Source: Schlesneria sp.
GTDB lineage: Bacteria; Planctomycetota; Planctomycetia; Planctomycetales; Planctomycetaceae
Length of the DNA: 16,367 nt
Assembly (NCBI GenBank): GCA_025353525.1
Contig: JANXOO010000659.1
Coordinates: forward strand, 1 to 16,367
Direction: 5' to 3'
Shown here piece by piece: positions 9,724-16,367 of this stretch. The notes beneath the pieces were generated by a model. It saw only the letters and a program-made list of their open reading frames with translations. It searched no databases and was not told the DNA's origin. Each line of letters starts with the position of its first letter. The stretch's first letter is position 1. The position numbers and the translations under genes are program-made.

Positions 9724-10824
9724 TCAAAACAGCAAGCTCAATCCCCAGCCTGCGAGTACGAAGAACATAAACAGCGATACCGACAGACGTTTCGACACTT
9801 CGCGCCACAGAAAGATGCTCGGAACAATACTGAATGTTCCGAGTGTCATTGCGAACAACATCACGAATTCGTGCGCAATCCCTTTCTTCAACAGAACAGC
9901 CGCGAACATCACATCCAGTCCGATCGGGATCGGCATGAACGTTGACAACAGGCTGGTCACAAACAACGTTCCTGGCGTCGGATTGGCAAGCAATCGTTCC
10001 CACGGAATGAACTCGAGCAATGTGGCCGAAACGACGCTCATCAGCAGCATGATGACGATCGTCGGCTTGAGCAACATCCAGACGTTGCGGAGGAACTCCA
10101 TTCCCAACTCGCAACAAACAGCACCCAGGCGATCATTGCACGTGTTGTGATCCAGCGGGACGGAGCAAGCGCCACCTGAATCATTGACGACCAATTGCCT
10201 GAACGGTTTTCGGCGCTCCAGAAACGAAATCAGTCCTGGAACGACAAAAACGATCACCAACAGCAGGACGGTGTATTTTGCGATGACCATCGGCATTGGA
10301 AGAGCAGTCACCGACATCATGATGACAATCGGATTGAAATTCGGCGAGCTGAACAGGAACCCGAGTGCGACTTCGACCCGTCCATTACCGCGAGTCACTC
10401 CGCACGCGATCGGGACCGCGCAATTCGCACAAACACCCATCGGAGCACCGATGAGTGCTCCTTTCAACGAATTGAGGTAAAGGTTGTCGCCAATTTTCAA
10501 CGGGTAATACTTCAGAATCGTGTGCAGCACGGCACCGCACGCGACACCGAAACTCATGCCGATTTTCATCGAGTCGAGCCAGTTGAGCGAACCATAAATA
10601 ATTTTCTGCCACCACGGAGCCGTCGCCTCGACGACAAAGGCAGCTTTCCCATAGGCCATCGTTGCCACATCGTCACCGACGTGTCGCGACTTCGACAGCA
10701 GTTGAGGGTATCTGGAGGCGAACCAGAACAGGCATAACAGTGCTGTCAACGCAATCGCGAGTACCGCCACGCGGTAATAGCATCGCAGACTTTGATTCGA
10801 AGGCGCCACAGAGATCGTTGACAT
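9724..10824 (-). CDS. COG0701/DUF318-type permease (ArsP-like family)
   Basis: The 366-aa polytopic membrane protein has about eight hydrophobic segments. The family signature is clear in the first half: GALIGAPMGVCANCAVPIACG (from about 122) followed by a TRGNG turn and ALGFLFSSPNFNP (about 153-165), the counterpart of the G-x-CSC-x-P and AGPALNP motifs of ArsP-like permeases. A weaker repeat occurs near the C-terminus (STFMPIPIGLDVMFAAVLLKKG). ArsP members export organoarsenicals; other members have no known substrate, so the substrate here is open. The central loop carries C220, C229, C237 and C238. The start is ATG at 10824, with GGAA 6 nt upstream; a TTG at 10860 in the same frame is less likely. 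No arsR, arsC or other metal-resistance gene is adjacent. Confidence 0.85.
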   Translation of the reverse strand: MSTISVAPSNQSLRCYYRVAVLAIALTALLCLFWFASRYPQLLSKSRHVGDDVATMAYGKAAFVVEATAPWWQKIIYGSLNWLDSMKIGMSFGVACGAVLHTILKYYPLKIGDNLYLNSLKGALIGAPMGVCANCAVPIACGVTRGNGRVEVALGFLFSSPNFNPIVIMMSVTALPMPMVIAKYTVLLLVIVFVVPGLISFLERRKPFRQLVVNDSGGACSVPLDHNTCNDRLGAVCCELGMEFLRNVWMLLKPTIVIMLLMSVVSATLLEFIPWERLLANPTPGTLFVTSLLSTFMPIPIGLDVMFAAVLLKKGIAHEFVMLFAMTLGTFSIVPSIFLWREVSKRLSVSLFMFFVLAGWGLSLLF

Positions 10825-10861
10825 AACATTTTCCAATCGAAATCCGATTTTACCGGACAAA

Positions 10862-10905
10862 AACAGAACGGGGTCAGATATTTGTCCTTGTCATTTTCCG
10901 CAGTC
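10862..10905. repeat. Possible dispersed motif GGGGTCAGATATTTGTCC
   Basis: The motif GGGGTCAGATATTTGTCC sits at the core of an AT-rich stretch just upstream of the permease start. Similar GGGGTCAGATAT sequences are common between genes in planctomycetes and other environmental bacteria, sometimes with RAYT-type transposases. There is only one copy in this window, so the repeat status rests on recall. Confidence 0.35.
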
Positions 10906-10937
10906 GGTCGCTGTTTCGGATGCGTCCTGTTCCTGAA

Positions 10938-10976
10938 GTCGCCGGGGTTCAAAGCGGCGCTTTGACCCCCGGCGAC
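10938..10976. repeat. Strong GC-rich hairpin
   Basis: GTCGCCGGGGTTCAAAGC and GCTTTGACCCCCGGCGAC form an 18-bp stem with one mismatch around a 3-nt loop. It lies 89 bp downstream of the DUF1559 stop and 113 bp upstream of the permease start on the minus strand. There is no T-run on either side, so it may be a REP-like palindrome or a Rho-independent-like stop without a U-tract. Confidence 0.65.
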
Positions 10977-11065
10977 TCGTTGTGACGCTAGCAGCGTCGA
11001 AAACAAAATCACCCACGATTTCACAATCGACGTGCTGGCGAACGTTGATCGCAGGCAATACGCGA

Positions 11066-11995
11066 TCAGAACTCGCTGATGACTTCTCCCCCATCCCGGG
11101 TCACCAGTGACCGCATAACTTTGTAGTCGATGCTGTCGCTGAGGAACTGAACGTGTCCGTCGCAGAAGAGCGTATGCACACCACCGATGTGGAAACTGAA
11201 CAATTCATCGTTCGGGCCGCAATTCATATCGGTCCACAGGCAGGTCGGAGGTCCGCCCCATGGATTGCGATGGAAATTTGGCGTGTAGGAAACCCCGAAC
11301 GCATTGTCGGGTTCGGCCCAGCGCCAGTGCTTTCGCTTCGTACCGGTATCAACCGGGTCGTCGTACAACGATTTCATGCTGTCATTGCGACCAACATCTT
11401 CGCCAATCGCGATCGTCGAACTTGTTCCGTCGGTAATGTCGGCGATGGAAGAACATTTCCAGTCGAGTCCCCCGGGTGACAGAAACTGGGCCGAGTTGGG
11501 TTTGCCGGTATTCGGGTCAATGTTCGTATGCAGCGTTGCACCGTAATCGATCCCTGCATAGCCCTGCGAGTCCTTGTTTCCATTTCTCAATGCTGCTGAC
11601 GGACACAAGTACATCGGAATGACAGTTTTGGCGATTGCCTGGTTCTGGGGTGTCTGGTTGTAGTAGTAATTGAAGTCGAACTGGTTCGACACGACCGCCT
11701 GATCGATGTACGGCAGAATGTGAGTGAACGTCGCCTGTTTGTCGAAGTACTGTCCCAGGTATCCAGTTGGAATCAACCCTTGCCCCGACGACGGAAAACG
11801 TCGATGAGTGCTTTCGTAGTTGTGAATCGCGAGTCCGATTTGTTTGAGATTGTTTTTGCATTGAGTTCTGCGAGCGGCTTCACGCGCTTGTTGCACGGCG
11901 GGAAGCAGTAATGCAATCAGCACCGCGATAATCGCGATGACCACCAGCAATTCAATCAGTGTAAATGCGAGCCGACGTTGACGAGAAGTAAGCAT
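11066..11995 (-). CDS. DUF1559 family prepilin-like protein
   Basis: This 309-aa protein belongs to the DUF1559 family, greatly expanded in planctomycetes. It starts with a type IV prepilin/pseudopilin signal, [10 protein letters not shown] followed by [22 protein letters not shown], so it should be processed by prepilin peptidase and anchored in the membrane. The cleavage-site residue before Phe is Ala10 rather than the usual Gly. The family helix [19 protein letters not shown] comes next, then a mainly beta domain with [12 protein letters not shown], and the C-terminal H-x-G signature [21 protein letters not shown]. The function is unknown; surface or pilus-like roles are suspected. The ATG at 11995 has AGAGG 5 nt upstream, which favours it over the longer frame that continues to 12088. 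The gene is probably transcribed on its own or with the small gene 383 bp upstream. Confidence 0.95.
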   Translation of the reverse strand: MLTSRQRRLAFTLIELLVVIAIIAVLIALLLPAVQQAREAARRTQCKNNLKQIGLAIHNYESTHRRFPSSGQGLIPTGYLGQYFDKQATFTHILPYIDQAVVSNQFDFNYYYNQTPQNQAIAKTVIPMYLCPSAALRNGNKDSQGYAGIDYGATLHTNIDPNTGKPNSAQFLSPGGLDWKCSSIADITDGTSSTIAIGEDVGRNDSMKSLYDDPVDTGTKRKHWRWAEPDNAFGVSYTPNFHRNPWGGPPTCLWTDMNCGPNDELFSFHIGGVHTLFCDGHVQFLSDSIDYKVMRSLVTRDGGEVISEF

Positions 11996-12378
11996 AATAA
12001 CCTCTGAAAAGTGATACGAAACAAGAAACAAGTCATCAGTACAGACTGTGCACAGCGGAAAAATACCGGCACTTAAACCAGGAAACATGGCCCGCAGAAC
12101 GCGTCATCGCATCGATGTCATCGATTGCGCAGGGGTTTGCAATGAGAGGCTTGTCGCAATTCGTCACGCGCGATTGCAGCTGGCGCAAGACGTTCCGAAT
12201 TCACCGGCGAAGGATTGCGCAGCCCGAAACGGATGACTGCAATCCCGGTATCGCAGGGGAATATCGAAGCAACCGACGCGTGGCAATCATCATGATGAAG
12301 CACGCACACAAATTCAGTGCTGCGGTCAATCAACAGAAACGCAATCACGCCGGGCGCGACAAACCTCATTGAAAGAGG
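11996..12378. other. Intergenic region upstream of DUF1559 gene
   Basis: This 383-bp stretch lies between two minus-strand genes. A minus-strand frame at 12118-12369 (83 codons) begins just after the upstream gene's stop, but it lacks a ribosome binding site and has no recognisable character. I see no strong hairpin or repeat. It probably carries the DUF1559 promoter. Confidence 0.5.
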
Positions 12379-12846
12379 TCACGCCTTGGGCGGACGATCA
12401 AGCCGAAAGGCGATCATCGGCAGAGTCAGTGGCTCATCAAATCTGGCCAGAGAAGTTAACTCTTGCATGGCTGGTTCGAATGAAGGAACAAGCAAGAGCC
12501 ACCGGTCGCGTGTTTCCACGGGAATCGACGGTGTTGAAAACGGCAAGCCAATCGGGCCTTGCTGACAGGAAGGACCATGGCAAGACCGACGGTGGCCGCT
12601 TGTGTCCATGGGAGCAGGCCGACCCGAATCAGGGGTCAATATGCCCTGCGACATCACGTGCGAATGCGAAAGATAGTCACCGCAACTGGCACTGGCATCC
12701 CGCGGGCCCCACGACAAAAACGCGAGGAACGCTCCGGAAAACAACGCAACAACACAACATCGCTCAACACGAGATCGCTCAACGGAAACACATCGTCGGG
12801 CAAGACGACTTTCCTGCTGTTCGAATTGAGTATTGAGACGTTGCAC
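12379..12846 (-). CDS. Small exported or membrane protein with CGDY and CHGPSC motifs
   Basis: I do not recognise a characterised family, but the gene looks real. The start is GTG at 12846, with GGAG exactly 6 nt upstream; a longer frame to 12903 lacks such a site. The 155-aa product has an Arg-rich N-terminal segment (residues 10-29), a single hydrophobic segment (about 31-46, CVVALFSGAFLAFLSW) and then ASASCGDYL, which resembles a signal-peptide cleavage region followed by a cysteine at 55. A second motif CHGPSC (89-94) and a Pro-rich stretch follow, then a C-terminal part ending RLDRPPKA. I recall similar CGDY plus C-x-G-P-x-C proteins in other planctomycetes, but that is memory rather than a search. 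It is likely secreted or anchored, with possible disulfides. The role is unknown. Confidence 0.7.
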   Translation of the reverse strand: MQRLNTQFEQQESRLARRCVSVERSRVERCCVVALFSGAFLAFLSWGPRDASASCGDYLSHSHVMSQGILTPDSGRPAPMDTSGHRRSCHGPSCQQGPIGLPFSTPSIPVETRDRWLLLVPSFEPAMQELTSLARFDEPLTLPMIAFRLDRPPKA

Positions 12847-13222
12847 GAAAATCTCCAGAATGGATCGGAGATGACGATACCAGACTCGATTCGGCATTTG
12901 CAAATGATTTCTCGGGTACTATCCAGGATTCAGAAAAGATTACCACCATTGGTGCGTCCAAGCCTGGTTCCGCAACAAGTTCAGATGGAGTTCAGGCTTG
13001 AGCCTGTCTTCAATTCCCTCGGACGATTAAAACCCGCCAGTCAGCACGCTTCCCAAACGCCACTCCATCCTGATTGATCCGAAAGATCCCCGCGAATACC
13101 CGAATTCGGTACCCTTGATTCCGCAAGCCTTAAAATTGGTTGCGCCACCTCGCGTGGGTCCATTCCCAATTCGCAACTCAATATGCCGCGACGCCAATCG
13201 TGCCGCGGATCAGGACGCCAAA
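12847..13222. other. Intergenic region, no gene seen
   Basis: This 376-bp gap lies between two small minus-strand genes. I see only a short palindrome CAGGCTTGAGCCTG near 12995 and a few AT-rich stretches. Plus-strand frames crossing it lack ribosome binding sites and family motifs. Confidence 0.5.
12853..12856 (-). promoter_or_regulatory. Ribosome binding site fixing a GTG start
   Basis: The minus strand reads GGAG, then six bases, then GTG (12846). This spacing is optimal and decides the start of the CGDY protein gene over the upstream TTG and ATG codons. Confidence 0.7.
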
Positions 13223-13603
13223 TCAGGCGTCAAAGTGGCACGCCGCGGAACTCATGCGGTCAAGCATGACCTCGCGAAGTTCTTCACGGATTTCGGCAGC
13301 CAATACCGCATGCCCTGTTCGATGAGCGACCCGGTCACGCAATCGACGCAGTTTCTCGATCAATGAGCCGCTTTCAAGTGTGCGGTACTGGAACCGTTCT
13401 TCTTCGATTCGAACGGGCAGGAAGATCGAAGGCCGAATCTGAGGATGACCGACAAGAATTACGTCCAGAATGGCCAGCAGCCATCGTGATGTCTGTGGTC
13501 CGGCAGGTTCGTCGAGTATCTGCCGCAAGTCGCCGAGTAACAAATACTCAAACTCGCGGTTTTTAGTGATCGTGCGGGAAATGTGGGGCGCTGTCGCAAT
13601 CAT
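13223..13603 (-). CDS. Small helical hypothetical protein (possibly hemerythrin-like remnant)
   Basis: The gene is called because the ATG at 13603 has a near-perfect AGGAG 8 nt upstream and the 126-aa translation has consistent protein character. It begins MIATAPHISRTITKNREFEYLLLGDLRQILDEP, then SRWLLAILDVILVG, and ends with two strongly amphipathic helices (SLIEKLRRLRDRVAHR and LAAEIREELREVMLDR). The N-terminal REFEYLLL...RWLLA pattern reminds me of hemerythrin-like (HHE) proteins of planctomycetes, but the H-x-x-x-E pattern and the C-terminal HHRHE-type motif expected for iron binding are missing. It may be a truncated or diverged member, or unrelated. The same frame stays open upstream to 13861, through repeat R2, and that part is excluded. 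No partner gene is obvious. Confidence 0.65.
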   Translation of the reverse strand: MIATAPHISRTITKNREFEYLLLGDLRQILDEPAGPQTSRWLLAILDVILVGHPQIRPSIFLPVRIEEERFQYRTLESGSLIEKLRRLRDRVAHRTGHAVLAAEIREELREVMLDRMSSAACHFDA

Positions 13604-13611
13604 CGGTTTTA

Positions 13612-13616
13612 CTCCT
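13612..13616 (-). promoter_or_regulatory. Ribosome binding site of the 126-aa protein
   Basis: AGGAG on the minus strand, 8 nt before the ATG at 13603. It is the strongest Shine-Dalgarno match I noticed in the window and the main reason to accept this start. Confidence 0.75.
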
Positions 13617-13822
13617 GTGAGCCGAACAATTGCAATCAGCGTGCCGCACCTTTTCTGCCGTTGTCGAAATGACAATTCATTGCCGTTTTCCAGTCCAAAT
13701 CGTGAATTCGGGGATGTTTCTGTGGGAAACCGAACAAAAAGTCCCTCCGTCATTGCTCTGTTCGCATGCAACGATTCTCGATCTTTGGGCGACGGGAGCT
13801 GGCAACAGAAGGCGATCGGAAG

Positions 13823-13931
13823 GAAAGGAAATACCGGTTGCTGAAAAAGCAGGACAGGCACCAGGAAGATCCCCGCCGCGCCGGGGTCCCCGTTTTTCCA
13901 ATGAAGACCGGGCGCCAGTCCCCCTTTTTCA
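13823..13931 (-). repeat. Palindromic dispersed repeat R2 (inverted copy of R1)
   Basis: The minus strand of 13823-13898 is 88% identical (67/76) to 9445-9520. R2 is longer than R1: it continues to a second outward-facing end near 13917-13931 (GTCCCCCTTTTTCAG), which pairs with CTGAAAAAGCAGGAC at 13841-13855 (13/15). The whole forms a symmetric element of about 90 bp with terminal inverted repeats and a CCCCG/CGGGG hairpin inside. Confidence 0.8.
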
Positions 13932-13974
13932 GCCGGTCAATGTTTCACTGCCGGTCAATGTTTCACTGCCGGTC
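13932..13974 (+). repeat. 18-bp tandem duplication
   Basis: The unit GCCGGTCAATGTTTCACT occurs twice exactly (13932-13949 and 13950-13967) and a third copy begins (GCCGGTC, 13968-13974). It directly adjoins the outer end of repeat R2. A GCCGGTC motif also follows the ends of R1 and R3. Confidence 0.9.
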
Positions 13975-13987
13975 GCGAGAATGCAAA

Positions 13988-14029
13988 ATCGCCGTCGCAG
14001 AACCGAGGGGGTGGCTCAACGACGGCGAT
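13988..14029. repeat. 10-bp perfect inverted repeat
   Basis: ATCGCCGTCG (13988-13997) and CGACGGCGAT (14020-14029) pair perfectly around a 22-nt loop containing AACCGAGGGGGTGG. It could be an RNA hairpin or a paired binding site; no flanking T-run is present. Confidence 0.6.
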
Positions 14030-14432
14030 CGAGGCAGCGGGTCAGTGTTTCAGTGAGATCCTGCAAACCGAAACTCACCCTTAAACAGGTGAATTCCGTT
14101 CTGCATCATAAGACCGGTGACGTTCCCGCAGTGTTTGAACATCGTGGGAAAATCTCGGTTGCGTGAGCGGGTTCGACCGGTCAGCCGGGAATTGTACCTT
14201 CCCGAGATCGTTCGTCCTGTCCACTTTACCGCCTCCAAACCCGCGATTTCCGCCGAGGCTTCCATCGCAGGTGTCTGAGTTATCGGGCGAAGTCGCCACC
14301 AAAACACACTCGTTCGCTCCGGATGCACTAGAATCCTCTTGTACCCATTGGTGCAGTTGCACGCCTGGCGGGAACTGCGGCGACTTTTCCGCGCGAAACC
14401 CCAAAGTCGCTCGTTGAACCTGCCAGAAATGA

Positions 14433-14448
14433 GGAATTCGAGAATTCC
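14433..14448. promoter_or_regulatory. Operator-like near-palindrome
   Basis: GGAATTC, two bases, GAATTCC: a 7-bp perfect inverted repeat lying about 155 bp upstream of the PQQ gene start. It has the form of a dimeric regulator site, but there is no other support. Confidence 0.3.
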
Positions 14449-14454
14449 ACCACA

Positions 14455-14492
14455 CCTTTTTCAGCGACCGGTATTTCCTGTCTTGCCGGTCA
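14455..14492 (+). repeat. Partial copy R3 of the dispersed repeat
   Basis: The first 24 bases (CCTTTTTCAG then CGACCGGTATTTCC) are identical to 9493-9516, followed by a 5-bp variable part and the shared TGCCGGTCA. Only the right end of the R1-type element is present. It lies about 110 bp upstream of the PQQ gene. Confidence 0.8.
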
Positions 14493-14603
14493 TTTTAATG
14501 TATTTTGGCTCATGACACAGGTGAACCGACGATACGAAAAACAGTAGAATCGGTCGGTGCCAACTAACGTGGTTTCTGCGGTCGTCCTGCGAGAACTTAT
14601 TCA

Positions 14604-16217
14604 ATGCGACGGACTTTTCGATTCGGCCTGATTGTCGTCATGGGGTTTGCACCGGGTTGCTCGGACCTGGCGTCTCCAGGCCCTGGCACTTCGTCAGTTC
14701 AGACAGTAAAGCCCGGGCTACCATTCCCGGCGAACGATCGCTCGAGCGGTAGTGCTGTTGCGGAAGTTTCCAGTGATGAAAACGTGCGTGACGTTGTCGT
14801 GCTGAATGAAGACAGTCTAACGCCTGAACTCCAGCCAGATCCCCAACCGGAACTACAGCCTGGGAACTTCTCTTCGGTCAGAACGGGTACCGACTGGGCT
14901 GAATTCCTTGGACCGCATGGGACCGGGATCTCGGATGAAGTCGGGTTGGCCGATCAGTGGCCACAGGACGGTCCGCCCGTCCTGTGGGACAGGCGGATCG
15001 GCAAAGGTTACAGTTCGCCGTCAGTGATTGGTGACCGCGTCGTTGTCCATCATCGGCTGCGCGATCAGGATGTTATCGAATGTTTGAACGCCAGTGACGG
15101 AAACGTGAACTGGAAATATGAATACGACACGGACTACACCGACCCCTATGGCTACAATAACGGGCCGCGTTGCTCTCCCGTTTTGACCGGATCTCATTGC
15201 TATACGTTCGGTGCCCAGGGGCGACTGGTCTGCCTGGACCTTAAAACCGGAATGCTCGTTTGGGAACGCAAGACCTCAAAAGAATGGAAAGTTCCCGACC
15301 ACTTTTTCGGAGCCGGATGCACTCCGGTTCTATACGGAAAATTGCTGATTGTACTCGTCGGCGGACAACCTGATTCGGGCGTTGTTGCATTTGATGCCGA
15401 GTCAGGTAAGGCCGTTTGGGAAAGTGTTGGAAAGTCGACTTGGGACGGAGCCGACACCGACCAGAAGGGAAGTTCTTATCGCTGGACGGGCGACGAAATG
15501 ATCGTCAGCTATTCCTCGCCGCTGATCGCAACGATCCACGGCAAAACACATTTGCTGTGTCTCGTTCGACAGGGATTGGTGTCACTTGATCCTCAGAACG
15601 GAAAAGTTCAGTTCAAATACTGGTTCCGGGCCCGCGTTCACGAATCGGTTAATGCCGCTCGCCCGGTCGTCGTCGACGATCACATCTTCCTGTCAGCAGC
15701 TTACGAGACCGGAGCCGCGTTGCTGAGGGTCCAGCCGGACGACATGGGTTACGATATTGTCTGGAGAAACAAGCGAGGGATGTCGACGCACTGGTCAACT
15801 CCGATTTATCGCGATGGCTGTATCTACGGTTTCAGCGGTCGTCATGAAGGCGAGGCAACTCTGCAATGCGTTGACTTCAAATCCGGCGAACTGGTATGGG
15901 AAACAAATGGCTATGACGGCCCGGTCACGGATCTTCGGTCAAACGGCAGTGGAGAGATCATTGACGCGGCAGGACGCCCTGCGACATTTTTCGGACGCGG
16001 TTCCAAGACGGCCATTGACGGCAAGTACATCATGCTGGGTGAACGAGGAACGCTGGTGCTCGGCAAACTCAGCCGCGACAAGTTCGAACAGATCAGCCGG
16101 GCGAACTACAAACAAATTCATTACCCCGCATGGGCCGCACCCGTCATCTCGCGCGGCCGACTGTATCTGCGAAGTGAAGACCATTTGCTGTGCCTCGATG
16201 TCGCGAAATCGCCATGA
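14604..16217 (+). CDS. PQQ-like beta-propeller repeat lipoprotein
   Basis: The 537-aa product begins with a short signal peptide MRRTFRFGLIVVMGFAPGC; Cys19 sits in a lipobox-like context (A-P-G-C, somewhat off consensus), so it is a probable lipoprotein. Residues 20-95 form a low-complexity linker that includes a small internal duplication ELQPDPQ/ELQPG. From about residue 98 (WAEFLGPHGTG) to the end there are repeated blades with the PQQ-repeat pattern, for example GKGYSSPSVIGDRVVVHH, VECLNASDGNVNWKYEY-like, LVCLDLKTGMLVWERK, GVVAFDAESGKAVWES and LQCVDFKSGELVWETN. Such proteins resemble BamB and outnumber true quinoprotein dehydrogenases in planctomycetes; no catalytic PQQ-binding motif is evident, so a structural or binding role is more likely. 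The ATG at 14604 has only a weak upstream purine run. No co-transcribed neighbour is visible. Confidence 0.92.
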   Translation: MRRTFRFGLIVVMGFAPGCSDLASPGPGTSSVQTVKPGLPFPANDRSSGSAVAEVSSDENVRDVVVLNEDSLTPELQPDPQPELQPGNFSSVRTGTDWAEFLGPHGTGISDEVGLADQWPQDGPPVLWDRRIGKGYSSPSVIGDRVVVHHRLRDQDVIECLNASDGNVNWKYEYDTDYTDPYGYNNGPRCSPVLTGSHCYTFGAQGRLVCLDLKTGMLVWERKTSKEWKVPDHFFGAGCTPVLYGKLLIVLVGGQPDSGVVAFDAESGKAVWESVGKSTWDGADTDQKGSSYRWTGDEMIVSYSSPLIATIHGKTHLLCLVRQGLVSLDPQNGKVQFKYWFRARVHESVNAARPVVVDDHIFLSAAYETGAALLRVQPDDMGYDIVWRNKRGMSTHWSTPIYRDGCIYGFSGRHEGEATLQCVDFKSGELVWETNGYDGPVTDLRSNGSGEIIDAAGRPATFFGRGSKTAIDGKYIMLGERGTLVLGKLSRDKFEQISRANYKQIHYPAWAAPVISRGRLYLRSEDHLLCLDVAKSP

Positions 16218-16343
16218 AACGACCCTCGTTCGGCCTTCGTTCGGCGACGTGTACCGGTTTTTGACAATGCTGATTGAATCAGAACCGGGATTCGTCACCG
16301 TTGGCACCGCTGTGAAGCATTTTGTCAAATCGTTTTGTCGGAA

Positions 16344-16367
16344 ACTGGCGAGCCGAGCGGCGTAAGC
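16344..16367 (+). repeat. Possible left half of a planctomycete palindromic repeat
   Basis: The last bases, CTGGCGAGCCGAGCGG and CGTAAGC, resemble the first half of a common intergenic palindrome of the form GAGCCGAGCGGCGTAAGC followed by its complement. The second arm would lie beyond the window edge, so this is only a suggestion. Confidence 0.3.

Larger units (their letters stand above)
13604..14603. other. Repeat-rich 1-kb divergent intergenic region
   Basis: This region separates the minus-strand 126-aa gene from the plus-strand PQQ gene. It contains repeat R2 in inverted orientation, an 18-bp tandem duplication, a 10-bp inverted repeat (13988-14029), an operator-like near-palindrome (14433-14448) and partial repeat R3. 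Frames such as 14081-14455 (minus) and 13630-14166 (plus) have no ribosome binding site or recognisable character. Both promoters for the flanking genes should be here, but none stands out. Confidence 0.6.

Noticed and set aside
10938..10976. Call as a classical Rho-independent terminator
   Set aside because: The stem is strong but no T-run follows on either strand, so it is listed as a hairpin/repeat instead.
12118..12369. 83-codon minus-strand ORF after the CGDY protein gene
   Set aside because: No ribosome binding site, no hydrophobic or domain pattern I can defend.
13604..13861. Upstream extension of the 126-aa gene through repeat R2
   Set aside because: The added part decodes the repeat, and AGGAG marks the ATG at 13603 instead.
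13932..13974. Possible CRISPR array
   Set aside because: Units are 18 bp, directly adjacent with no spacers, only 2.4 copies, and no cas genes are present.
14160..14210. tRNA-like GGGTTCGACC motif
   Set aside because: No acceptor or anticodon stems can be formed around the GGTTCGA-like bases.
14050..14455. Minus-strand ORFs in the divergent gap
   Set aside because: No ribosome binding site and no recognisable protein character; most likely chance frames in GC-rich DNA.

Overview
This window reads as chromosomal DNA from a planctomycete (order Planctomycetales or a close relative). The evidence is a Planctomycete-specific cytochrome/DUF1549/DUF1553 protein paired with a Tat-exported DUF1501 protein, a DUF1559 prepilin-like protein ([12 protein letters not shown]... 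then REAARR), a PQQ-like beta-propeller lipoprotein, and dispersed GC-rich palindromic repeats between genes. Genus cannot be settled from the window.

Layout, left to right. (1) A plus-strand pair: the 3' part of a PSD1-type (DUF1553) gene, entering from the left edge, then a DUF1501 gene. (2) A minus-strand DUF1294 membrane protein gene, convergent with DUF1501; the two stop codons abut as TGATCA. (3) A 634-bp gap holding an inverted pair of CACAGAG-type repeats. (4) A minus-strand housekeeping cluster transcribed purE, purK, leuS; purE and purK overlap by ATGA and leuS follows 26 bp later. (5) A 329-bp gap with a palindromic repeat, then a minus-strand COG0701-type permease gene. (6) A short gap with a strong 18-bp-stem hairpin, then a minus-strand DUF1559 gene. 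(7) Two small minus-strand genes rescued by clear ribosome binding sites: a cysteine-containing exported or membrane protein (155 aa, GTG start) and a 126-aa helical protein that may be distantly hemerythrin-like. (8) A roughly 1-kb divergent region with no convincing gene but rich in repeats: an inverted copy of the repeat upstream of purE, an 18-bp tandem duplication, two inverted repeats and a third partial repeat copy. (9) A plus-strand PQQ-propeller lipoprotein gene reaching almost to the right edge.

Functionally, purE and purK carry out the two-step carboxylation of AIR in purine synthesis and leuS charges tRNA-Leu; they look like one transcript. The PSD1/DUF1501 pair is a common planctomycete two-gene unit of unsettled role, probably periplasmic. 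The other genes look like independent accessory or envelope genes. I found no defence system, CRISPR array, prophage, intact transposase, rRNA or tRNA. The most unusual material is the family of small palindromic repeats and the two short lineage-specific proteins. I do not see strong evidence of a previously undescribed multi-gene system.
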